A stretch of DNA of 11,576 bases, from contig JAGNRX010000018.1 of assembly GCA_017988355.1 (NCBI GenBank), positions 1-11,576 on the forward strand, written 5' to 3'. Shown piece after piece: positions 5,831 to 11,576 of the stretch. The stretch comes from Bacteroidales bacterium. GTDB lineage: Bacteria > Bacteroidota > Bacteroidia > Bacteroidales > P3. The first letter of the stretch is position 1; every line of letters begins with the position of its first letter. A model generated the notes under the pieces. It ran no database searches. It saw nothing but the letters and a program-made list of their open reading frames with translations, and was not told the DNA's origin. A program made the translations under genes and the position numbers.

Positions 5831-6580
5831 ATGGATAACCAAGAATTAGACAATAACAATATTGAAGATAATATCAATGAAGACATTTCTTCTGAAGAGA
5901 AAGTAGTATATAGTAATATTATTGAAGAAGAACCTAAAGATATTAACCTTTCATCTAAGAAGAAAAAGAAATCTCCTCTTCTTATAGTATTTGGAGTTTT
6001 CTCTATCCTTTCTTTTGTTGGAGTTATGGTTCTTTTATGTTTGTTTTTCTGTGGAGATAATAAAGGTAATAATGTTTCCATTGTTCCAAAGGTTGTTCAA
6101 ACGGGAGATTTAAGAATTGCTTATGTTAACACTGACTCAATTTTAGCTCAATATGATTATGCAAAGGATTTAGAGAAAGGGTTAAAAACTTATCAAACCT
6201 CTTTGGAATCAAATTACCAGGCTCAGGGTAAGAAACTTCAATCAGATTATGAAAACTATTTAAAAACTGGAGACAAACTAACCTTAACAGAACAAAAAAA
6301 GAAAGAAGAAGATTTAGGTCGTCGCCAACAAGAATTTCCTCTGCTTCAACAAAAAATGATGGCTCAATTGCAAGAACGTCAAATGGAAGACAACAAAAAA
6401 CTACTTAATGCAGTTTATGCTTTCATTAAAGACTACAATGCAAAGAACCAGAAATTCAATATTATATTAAGTAGATCCTATATTTCAAGTACTGTTCTTT
6501 ATGCTGATGATGCATATGATATTACTGACGAAATAGTAAAGGGATTAAACCAAGAATACAAAAATGTTAAGGGGAAATAA
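5831..6580 (+). CDS. OmpH/Skp-like protein with N-terminal membrane anchor
   Basis: The product is 249 aa. Residues 1-42 are acidic and Asn/Glu-rich, 43-47 are five lysines, and 48-74 form one hydrophobic helix. By the positive-inside rule the acidic tail stays in the cytoplasm and the rest faces the periplasm. From residue 95 (RIAYVNTDSILAQYDYAKDL) the sequence matches the start of the OmpH/Skp chaperone domain. It is followed by a Lys/Gln/Glu-rich coiled coil (about 113-195) and a short strand segment near the end (NIILSRSYISSTVLY). Skp binds unfolded outer-membrane proteins. This protein differs from classical Skp in being membrane-anchored instead of having a cleaved signal peptide. It is monocistronic and converges with radC, with a 9-bp gap between stop codons. 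The chaperone role is inferred from family. Confidence 0.85.
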   Translation: MDNQELDNNNIEDNINEDISSEEKVVYSNIIEEEPKDINLSSKKKKKSPLLIVFGVFSILSFVGVMVLLCLFFCGDNKGNNVSIVPKVVQTGDLRIAYVNTDSILAQYDYAKDLEKGLKTYQTSLESNYQAQGKKLQSDYENYLKTGDKLTLTEQKKKEEDLGRRQQEFPLLQQKMMAQLQERQMEDNKKLLNAVYAFIKDYNAKNQKFNIILSRSYISSTVLYADDAYDITDEIVKGLNQEYKNVKGK

Positions 6581-6589
6581 TAATATTTC

Positions 6590-7294
6590 TCAAACCATAA
6601 TATTTTTTTCAACAAAAGAATAGTATTCCCCATTCTTCCCTAATATTATATGGTCTAAAACATTTATTGAAAGGATTTTCCCTGCTTTTGAAATCCTTTC
6701 TGTTATTGCCCTATCGCTTTCACTTGGTAGAGTATTTCCTGATGGATGATTATGTGCAAGGATTATTTTTGAAGAATTGTTTTCAAGACATATCTTAAAT
6801 AATTTCTTTAAATCTACACTTGTCTCCGACCAACCTCCTTCGCTTATGCAGACTTTCTTAATAAATTTCTGAGAATTACTAAGCAATACTATCCAAAAAG
6901 TTTCAAACTCCAAGTCAGCAAGATCAGAAAACAATACATTATATACTTGCTTAGGCTCCTTAATAACAAAATTTTCATCTTTAATATCCAGCCTCCTATT
7001 TCCTAATTCCAAAGAGGCAACAATATTAATTGCCTTTGCCTCCCCAATTCCCTTAAACTTATTCATTAAGTCTTTATAGTTTAGTGAGGAGAGTTCATTA
7101 ACGTTATTATTGACAGAATTTAATATTCTTTGTGCCAGCTGAACTGCGCTTTCATTCCTTGAACCAGAACCGATAATTATGGCTAATAGCTCAGCATTGG
7201 TTAGTTTCTTTTTACCAATCTGCATTAGTTTTTCGCGTGGTCTATCTTCTTTTGCCCAATTCTTTATACTATTATATATGTTTTCGTCTTCCAT
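6590..7294 (-). CDS. radC: RadC family protein (JAMM metalloprotease-like)
   Basis: With the start at 7294 the product is 234 aa, typical of the RadC/UPF0758 family. The N-terminal part begins at EDRPREKL, followed by a helix-hairpin-helix segment KFKGIGEAKA (79-88). The C-terminal JAMM/MPN+ domain has the metal motif HNHPSG with H181 and H183, then PSESD with D194. The family was named for a supposed DNA-repair role that was later withdrawn for E. coli; its biochemical function remains uncertain. An in-frame ATG at 7375 would add a 27-residue Phe/Leu-rich extension. I reject it because the likely -7 box (7316-7323) lies inside that extension and the family starts close to the downstream Met. 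It is divergent from the rplM operon. Confidence 0.93.
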   Translation of the reverse strand: MEDENIYNSIKNWAKEDRPREKLMQIGKKKLTNAELLAIIIGSGSRNESAVQLAQRILNSVNNNVNELSSLNYKDLMNKFKGIGEAKAINIVASLELGNRRLDIKDENFVIKEPKQVYNVLFSDLADLEFETFWIVLLSNSQKFIKKVCISEGGWSETSVDLKKLFKICLENNSSKIILAHNHPSGNTLPSESDRAITERISKAGKILSINVLDHIILGKNGEYYSFVEKNIMV

Positions 7295-7315
7295 AAAATT
7301 AATATAATATTTCAG

Positions 7316-7323
7316 CAAAGATA
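7316..7323 (-). promoter_or_regulatory. -7 box for radC
   Basis: The minus strand reads TATCTTTG, matching TAnnTTTG, 21 nt upstream of the ATG at 7294. It implies a short leader of about 15 nt. No convincing -33 TTG is seen at the usual distance. Confidence 0.6.
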
Positions 7324-7383
7324 GAAAAATAATACAAAAGAATAGAGTAGAGAATAGAAAAACAGAAAAAAACATCTAAAGTG

Positions 7384-7413
7384 TTGTAAATAAAATAAAA
7401 GATTGTATCTTTG
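7384..7413 (+). promoter_or_regulatory. Promoter of the rplM-rpsI(-rpsB-tsf) operon
   Basis: TTG (7384-7386), a 19-bp spacer and TATCTTTG (7406-7413) form a full consensus Bacteroidota promoter. Transcription should begin near 7420, exactly where the leader hairpin starts. Confidence 0.85.
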
Positions 7414-7419
7414 CAACCC

Positions 7420-7599
7420 CTAAACATAGGTTATGCACAACAAATTATCCTATAACTGATATGTTTAGCAGGATGACTTTCATCGTTTTACGACATTCTA
7501 ATTGCCCGTTGGAATAGGAAATAAAACAATGAATTAAAGTAATATTTACTCGAAAAACAGAGTAAAATTTTAGATGTTTTAAAAACATAAATTTAAAAA
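7420..7599 (+). promoter_or_regulatory. Structured rplM leader, probable L13 autoregulatory RNA
   Basis: The 5' UTR of about 180 nt folds into a series of hairpins. The first pairs 7420-7428 with 7460-7468 (9 bp perfect) and extends inward through GGTTAT/ATAACT (7429-7434 with 7452-7457). The second is GATGA/TCATC (7472-7476 with 7480-7484). The third is ATTCTAA/TTGGAAT (7495-7501 with 7509-7515) with loop TTGCCCG. The fourth is TTTACTC/GAGTAAA (7545-7551 with 7560-7566). A palindromic ATGTTTTAAAAACAT (7574-7588) sits just before the start codon. L13 represses its own operon in E. coli, and L13 leader RNAs have been reported from Bacteroidia. Assignment here rests on location and fold, not on an alignment. 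Confidence 0.65.
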
Positions 7600-8055
7600 A
7601 TGAATACGTTAAGTTACAAAACCGTATCTGCGAATAAAGCAACCGTTCAAAAAGAATGGATAATTATAGATGCAGAAAATCAAATTTTGGGACGTTTAGC
7701 TACAAAAGTGGCAAATGTGTTAAGAGGCAAACATAAGCCATCCTATACTCCTCACGTTGATTGTGGAGATAATATCATTATTATTAATGCCGAAAAAATA
7801 CGCTTTACAGGAAAGAAATTAACTGATAAAGTTTATGTTCGTCATACTGGTCACCCTGGTGGACAAAGATTTGCAACTCCAAAGCAATTGTTAGCAACTC
7901 ATCCTATTCGTGTTATTGAACACGCAGTTAAGGGTATGTTACCAAAAAACAAATTGGGAGCTGCTTTATACAGAAATCTTTATGTTTATGCAGGAACTGT
8001 TCATCAACACGAAGCTCAACAACCAAAAGTAGTTAATTTAAATTCAATCCGATAA
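7600..8055 (+). CDS. rplM: 50S ribosomal protein L13 (uL13)
   Basis: The product is 151 aa, full length for bacterial uL13, an early-assembling protein of the large subunit that binds 23S rRNA. The family signature lies at 110-132 (VKGMLPKNKLG, then LYRNLYVYAG), and the N-terminal WIIIDAENQILGRLA (20-34) is also typical. It is the first gene of the operon, 4 nt upstream of rpsI, the standard pairing in bacteria. The leader upstream suggests feedback control. The start codon has A-rich sequence in front and no Shine-Dalgarno motif. Confidence 0.98.
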   Translation: MNTLSYKTVSANKATVQKEWIIIDAENQILGRLATKVANVLRGKHKPSYTPHVDCGDNIIIINAEKIRFTGKKLTDKVYVRHTGHPGGQRFATPKQLLATHPIRVIEHAVKGMLPKNKLGAALYRNLYVYAGTVHQHEAQQPKVVNLNSIR

Positions 8056-8059
8056 TTTC

Positions 8060-8446
8060 ATGGAAGTAATAAACAAAATAGGAAGAAGAAAATCTGCTGT
8101 TGCTCGTATTTATATGACTGCAGGCAGTGGTAAAATTACTCTAAATGGGAGAGATTATATGGAATATTTCCCTACTCCAACATTACAATATGTTTGTCGT
8201 CAATCATTTGAAACAGTAGGAGTTTTTGGACAATATGACGTTAAGGCTAACTTAGATGGTGGTGGAACTACTGGACAAGCAGAAGCTTTGCGTATGGCAA
8301 TAGCTCGTGCATTATGTGAAATTGATATTGAAAATCGCCCAGCATTAAAGGCGAAAGGTTTAGTTCGTAGAGACCCTCGTATGGTTGAAAGAAAGAAACC
8401 AGGACAAAAAGGCGCTCGTAAGAAATTCCAATTTAGCAAACGTTAA
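8060..8446 (+). CDS. rpsI: 30S ribosomal protein S9 (uS9)
   Basis: The product is 128 aa, the normal size. The signature GGGTTGQAEALRMAIARAL lies at 67-85. The basic C-terminal tail ends in FSKR, the segment whose last residues reach the P-site tRNA anticodon in the small subunit. The N-terminal IGRRKSAVARIY (7-18) is conserved. The gene begins 4 nt after rplM stops, so the two are co-transcribed and probably translationally coupled. Confidence 0.98.
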   Translation: MEVINKIGRRKSAVARIYMTAGSGKITLNGRDYMEYFPTPTLQYVCRQSFETVGVFGQYDVKANLDGGGTTGQAEALRMAIARALCEIDIENRPALKAKGLVRRDPRMVERKKPGQKGARKKFQFSKR

Positions 8447-8454
8447 TCGTTTTA

Positions 8455-8518
8455 TTGGATTGCCGTTTAGTATCCAAATTGGTAAGATTTGGGTTTTTCC
8501 TCCAACTACTTGCCAATT
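8455..8518 (+). promoter_or_regulatory. Structured rpsI-rpsB spacer, candidate S2 leader
   Basis: Two adjacent hairpins fill the 113-nt gap. TTGGAT (8455-8460) pairs with ATCCAA (8472-8477). AATTGGTAAG (8477-8486) pairs with CTTGCCAATT (8509-8518) with one G-U pair, and TTGG/CCAA (8489-8492 with 8502-8505) extends it inward. No T-run follows, so these are not terminators. No TAnnTTTG promoter box is seen, so rpsB-tsf probably depends on readthrough from the rplM promoter. S2 represses rpsB-tsf through its leader in E. coli; a similar role here is inference. Confidence 0.5.
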
Positions 8519-8559
8519 GAATTAATTAAAGGAATGTAAACAAACAAAGAAAAAACAAG

Positions 8560-9453
8560 ATGTTAGATTTTAATGAAATGTTAGATTCAAGTGTTCACTT
8601 CGGACACATGAAAAGAAAATGGAATCCAAAAATGGCTCCTTATATCTTTATGGAGAAAAATGGTATTCACATCATTGACCTACACAAAACAGCTGAAAAA
8701 GCAGATGAAGCTGCTGCAGCAATAAAGCAAATAGCAAAATCAGGTAAGAAAATTCTTTTCGTTGCTACAAAGAAACAAGCTAAAGAGGTTATTTCTGAAT
8801 TGGTAACAACAGTGAATATGCCATTCGTTACAGAACGTTGGCCTGGTGGTATGTTAACAAACTTCGTTACTATCCGTAAGGCAGTAAAGAAAATGAACAT
8901 ACTTGACAAACTTATCAACGATAAAGATACATCAAAAATAAGCAAACGCGAACGTCTTCAATTGTCACGTGAGAAAGCAAAATTAGAAAAAAACTTAGGT
9001 TCTATTTCTGATTTAACTCGTCTTCCATCAGCAATTTTTGTTATTGATATTAACAAAGAACATATTGCTGTTGCTGAGGCTCGTCGTTTAAATATTCCTA
9101 TTTTTGCATTAGTTGACACTAATGTTAATCCAGACCTTATTGATTTCCCAATCCCAGCAAATGATGATGCTTCAAAATCAATATCATTAATTGTACAATA
9201 CATGTGCAAAGCGATTGAAGAAGGATTGAATGAAAGAAAGATGGATAAGGATGCTCGTGAGGCAGCAGACGAAGAAGAAGTTAACGAAAAAGCATTAGCA
9301 ACTGAACTTTTAGACGAAGACGAAGACGAAGATTCAACATCAAAAGACGGAGTTAAGATTAAAAGAGTTAAGGCTGTAACTGAAGATGAATCATCTGATA
9401 AGAAACGTCCTCGTAAAGTGATTTCTGCAAAGAAACCAGCTCAAAAGAAATAA
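8560..9453 (+). CDS. rpsB: 30S ribosomal protein S2 (uS2) with C-terminal extension
   Basis: The product is 297 aa. The core (about 1-225) has HFGHMKRKWNP (13-23), APYIFMEKNGIHIIDLHKT (26-44), TERWPGGMLTNF (91-102) and VDTNVNPDLIDFPIPANDDA (185-204), all standard for S2. Residues 226-297 add a low-complexity tail, first very acidic (DEDEDED at 252-258), then Lys-rich. S2s from this phylum tend to be longer than the 241-aa E. coli protein, so the tail is probably lineage-typical. S2 joins the small subunit late and needs S1 nearby for mRNA binding. It is followed by tsf after 32 nt, the usual rpsB-tsf pair. Confidence 0.98.
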   Translation: MLDFNEMLDSSVHFGHMKRKWNPKMAPYIFMEKNGIHIIDLHKTAEKADEAAAAIKQIAKSGKKILFVATKKQAKEVISELVTTVNMPFVTERWPGGMLTNFVTIRKAVKKMNILDKLINDKDTSKISKRERLQLSREKAKLEKNLGSISDLTRLPSAIFVIDINKEHIAVAEARRLNIPIFALVDTNVNPDLIDFPIPANDDASKSISLIVQYMCKAIEEGLNERKMDKDAREAADEEEVNEKALATELLDEDEDEDSTSKDGVKIKRVKAVTEDESSDKKRPRKVISAKKPAQKK

Positions 9454-9485
9454 TAATAATTGAACAAGTAAAAAAAGAAACTATC

Positions 9486-10313
9486 ATGGCAAATATAACT
9501 GCTTCAGCTGTTAATGAATTACGTCAACGCACAGGCGTTGGTATGATGGATTGCAAAAAAGCCCTAGTTGAATGTGACGGAGATATGGATAAAGCAATTG
9601 ACTACTTAAGAGAAAAAGGTCAAAAACTAGCTTTAAAACGTGCAGACAGAGATGCTAGTGAAGGTTGTGTATTAGCAGCAACAACAGAAGATAAAAAATT
9701 TGGTGCAGTAATTATGATTAATTGCGAAACTGACTTTGTTGCAAAGAATGATGATTTTGTTGATTTCACTCGTTTAATATTAGACAATGCAATTGCTGCT
9801 AAGGCTAGAACAGCTGAGCAGGTTAATGCATTAGTTATAAATGGCACAACAGTTGAAAACCTAATCATTGAACAAGTTGCTAAAATTGGTGAAAAAATAG
9901 AATTGACTAAATACGAAATTCTTGAATCACCTGTTGTATATGCATATATTCACACTGGTAATCGTTTGGCTACAATTGTGGCATTAAACAAAACTGGATT
10001 TGACGAACAAGGTCATGATGTTGCAATGCAAATTGCAGCAATGTCACCTCTTGCTTTAGACAAAACAACCATCTCTGCTGAAACAATTGAAAGAGAAATG
10101 GAAGTTTATCGTGGACAAATTCGCGAAGAAGGCAAACCAGAAAACATGGTTGACAAAATTGCAGAAGGTAAACTTAACAAATTCTTCAAAGAAAATACAC
10201 TATTAAGTCAAGACTTCATTAAAGACACAAAGAAAAACGTTCTTCAGTATCTTCAAGAAGGAGATAAAGAATTAACAGTAACAGCATTCTATCGCTTTGC
10301 GTTAGGAGCTTAA
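9486..10313 (+). CDS. tsf: Elongation factor Ts
   Basis: The product is 275 aa. EF-Ts is the nucleotide exchange factor that regenerates EF-Tu-GTP. The N-terminal UBA-like module contains the signature RQRTGVGMMDCKKAL (13-27), and the core has TDFVAKN (82-88), whose Asp-Phe contact disrupts the EF-Tu magnesium site. The rest covers the two-part core domain; a long coiled-coil insertion like that of E. coli is not obvious. It is the last gene before a strong terminator, so the operon rplM-rpsI-rpsB-tsf ends here. Confidence 0.98.
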   Translation: MANITASAVNELRQRTGVGMMDCKKALVECDGDMDKAIDYLREKGQKLALKRADRDASEGCVLAATTEDKKFGAVIMINCETDFVAKNDDFVDFTRLILDNAIAAKARTAEQVNALVINGTTVENLIIEQVAKIGEKIELTKYEILESPVVYAYIHTGNRLATIVALNKTGFDEQGHDVAMQIAAMSPLALDKTTISAETIEREMEVYRGQIREEGKPENMVDKIAEGKLNKFFKENTLLSQDFIKDTKKNVLQYLQEGDKELTVTAFYRFALGA

Positions 10314-10339
10314 ATCTTTAATAATTATTGATATATCTA

Positions 10340-10377
10340 AGGGTTCTAAAAACAAAGAGTTTTAGAGCCCTTTTTTT
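10340..10377 (+). terminator. Intrinsic terminator of the rplM-tsf operon
   Basis: GGGTTCTAAAA (10341-10351) pairs with TTTTAGAGCCC (10360-10370) with one G-U pair and an 8-nt loop. Seven T residues follow (10371-10377). It starts 27 nt after the tsf stop codon. Confidence 0.93.
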
Positions 10378-10413
10378 AATTAAAGAGAATATTCAACAAG
10401 TAAAAGACCAATT

Positions 10414-11181
10414 ATGTATCAAGTTAGAGCAAAAAAACACTTAGGACAACATTTCTTGAAAGACGAAGAAATAGCAAAAGAAATAGCTTTCAGCCTTTCG
10501 GGAGAGTTTCCTAATATCTTAGAAATAGGTCCTGGTATGGGAGTTCTAACTAAATACCTATTTGAAAATCCGCTCCTAAAGGAAATTAAAGTTGTTGAAA
10601 TAGATACAGAATCAGTTCAATACTTAAAAGAAAACTTTCCCAACCTTGTTGACAACATCTACTCTGAAGACTTCTTAAAGATGGATTTAGATAAGATATA
10701 CCAATCTCCTTATGCAATCATTGGCAATTTCCCTTACAATATTTCTAGCCAAATCCTATTTAGAGTTTTTGAAAACAAAGACCTCGTACCAGAACTTGTT
10801 GGGATGTTCCAAAAAGAAGTGGCTGAAAGGATATGTTCTAAATGCGGAACAAAGGTATATGGTATTCTTAGCGTTCTTCTTTCAGCATACTTTGACATGG
10901 AATATCTTTTCACTGTTGAAGCGGCTTCATTTATTCCACCACCAAAGGTTAAATCCGCAGTGATAAGGATGAAGAGAAACAAAGTAGAGAAATTAGATTG
11001 CGATGAAAAGCTATTTTTAACGGTTGTCAAAACTGCCTTTAACCAAAGAAGGAAAATGCTACGTCAATCTCTTAAACCAATGGGGAAAAACATGGAAGAT
11101 ATCGACTCAGAACTTTTAACAAAAAGAGCAGAACAACTGACAGTAGAACAATTTGTATATATTACTAATCGTTTAAAATAG
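10414..11181 (+). CDS. rsmA: 16S rRNA (adenine1518-N6/adenine1519-N6)-dimethyltransferase
   Basis: The product is 255 aa, close to the usual KsgA length. It uses S-adenosylmethionine to dimethylate two adjacent adenines near the 3' end of 16S rRNA, a late check on small-subunit assembly. Visible motifs: [12 protein letters not shown] (6-17), the SAM loop [12 protein letters not shown] (35-46), the acidic strand end VVEID (60-64), the catalytic [10 protein letters not shown] (105-114), and the C-terminal [11 protein letters not shown]. The gene starts 36 nt after the tsf terminator, and no TAnnTTTG box is visible in between, so its promoter is unclear. The next gene, mntP, begins 23 nt downstream and is probably co-transcribed. 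Confidence 0.97.
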   Translation: MYQVRAKKHLGQHFLKDEEIAKEIAFSLSGEFPNILEIGPGMGVLTKYLFENPLLKEIKVVEIDTESVQYLKENFPNLVDNIYSEDFLKMDLDKIYQSPYAIIGNFPYNISSQILFRVFENKDLVPELVGMFQKEVAERICSKCGTKVYGILSVLLSAYFDMEYLFTVEAASFIPPPKVKSAVIRMKRNKVEKLDCDEKLFLTVVKTAFNQRRKMLRQSLKPMGKNMEDIDSELLTKRAEQLTVEQFVYITNRLK

Positions 11182-11204
11182 ACAACTAGAAGAAAACTTT
11201 TGAA

Positions 11205-11576
11205 ATGATAGGATTTATATTTTCTGCCCTACTATTAGGAATAGCTCTTTCTATGGATAGTTTGGCTGTGTCCATAACTTGTGGACTACAAAAAACAATG
11301 ACCAAGAAAAGAGCCATCATATTAGCACTAAGCTTTGCTTTTTTCCAAGGGCTCTTCCCACTAATAGGAGCTTTAGTCGGTGATTTTGCAAAAGATTATA
11401 TTCAAGCAATTGACCACTGGATAGCATTTGGACTATTGGCAGTAATTGGTATGAAAATGTTTCTTGAAGGGTATCGTTACAACCTAAGAGAATGTGCATT
11501 ATATGATTTCACAAAGCCATCAGTCCTAATAACCCTTTCAATAGCAACAAGCATAGACGCATTTATTATAGGGATT
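11205..11576 (+). CDS. mntP: MntP family manganese efflux protein (5' part, cut by window end)
   Basis: An open frame of 124 codons runs off the right edge. It starts with MIGFIFSALLLGIALSMDSL, and a second similar segment, LSIATSIDAFIIGI, lies at 111-124. These are the two repeated halves of the MntP (DUF204) fold, each with a conserved membrane-embedded Asp (D18 and D118). At least three hydrophobic helices precede the second repeat. MntP exports Mn(II) across the inner membrane; the E. coli protein is about 188 aa, so roughly a third is missing. A manganese-sensing riboswitch precedes some mntP genes, but here there are only 23 nt after rsmA, too little room for one. Confidence 0.9.
   Translation, partial: MIGFIFSALLLGIALSMDSLAVSITCGLQKTMTKKRAIILALSFAFFQGLFPLIGALVGDFAKDYIQAIDHWIAFGLLAVIGMKMFLEGYRYNLRECALYDFTKPSVLITLSIATSIDAFIIGI

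Noticed and set aside
5752..6081. Antisense reading frame of about 109 codons opposite the OmpH-like gene
   Set aside because: It overlaps a well-supported gene and its promoter, is of low complexity, and shows no recognisable domain.
6575..6612. Bidirectional terminator between the OmpH-like gene and radC
   Set aside because: Only a 6-bp AT-only pairing (AATATT) can be formed between the convergent genes; too weak to support a call.
7433..7517. Small upstream ORFs in the rplM leader (8 codons from 7433 and 18 codons from 7461)
   Set aside because: Both lie inside the predicted hairpins, have no recognisable product or start context, and are expected by chance in a leader of this length.

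Overview
The window looks like a chromosomal segment from an AT-rich member of the Bacteroidota, most likely of the order Bacteroidales. Three things point there. The gene order rplM-rpsI-rpsB-tsf is typical of the phylum. Nearly every transcription unit is preceded by the phylum-specific -7 box TAnnTTTG, in three cases with a TTG element 19-20 bp upstream. Start codons follow A-rich sequence rather than Shine-Dalgarno motifs. No phage, insertion sequence, CRISPR array or defence system was found; the gene content is mostly housekeeping.

Layout. Positions 1-395 are non-coding and rich in repeats: three phased 22-bp direct repeats, a perfect 26-bp inverted repeat, and dispersed copies of a short AT-rich word. 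A terminator at 346-375 then ends a minus-strand gene for a lipoprotein with OmpA-like and TPR regions (396-2228). Upstream of it, also on the minus strand, trxA and a DUF58 gene form a two-gene operon (3595-2341). Divergent from trxA is a monocistronic butyrate kinase gene (3740-4819) with a strong promoter and terminator. A monocistronic tRNA-Phe(GAA) follows (5044-5116), then a small RRM RNA-binding protein with a long structured 5' leader (5391-5714), then a membrane-anchored OmpH/Skp-like protein (5831-6580). The radC gene converges on it from the minus strand (7294-6590).

From 7380 onward everything reads rightward. A strong promoter and a leader of about 180 nt precede rplM and rpsI. 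A structured spacer leads into rpsB and tsf, which end at an intrinsic terminator near 10340-10377. The gene rsmA (ksgA) and the 5' part of mntP follow and run off the end of the window.

How the genes fit together. The right half is a translation block: ribosomal proteins L13, S9 and S2, elongation factor Ts, and the 16S rRNA dimethyltransferase, with two RNA structures that could carry feedback control by ribosomal proteins. The left half mixes envelope and redox functions with a fermentation enzyme. The best candidates for something undescribed are RNA and DNA elements, not proteins: the 5' repeat cluster, the rplM leader, the rpsI-rpsB spacer and the RRM-gene leader.
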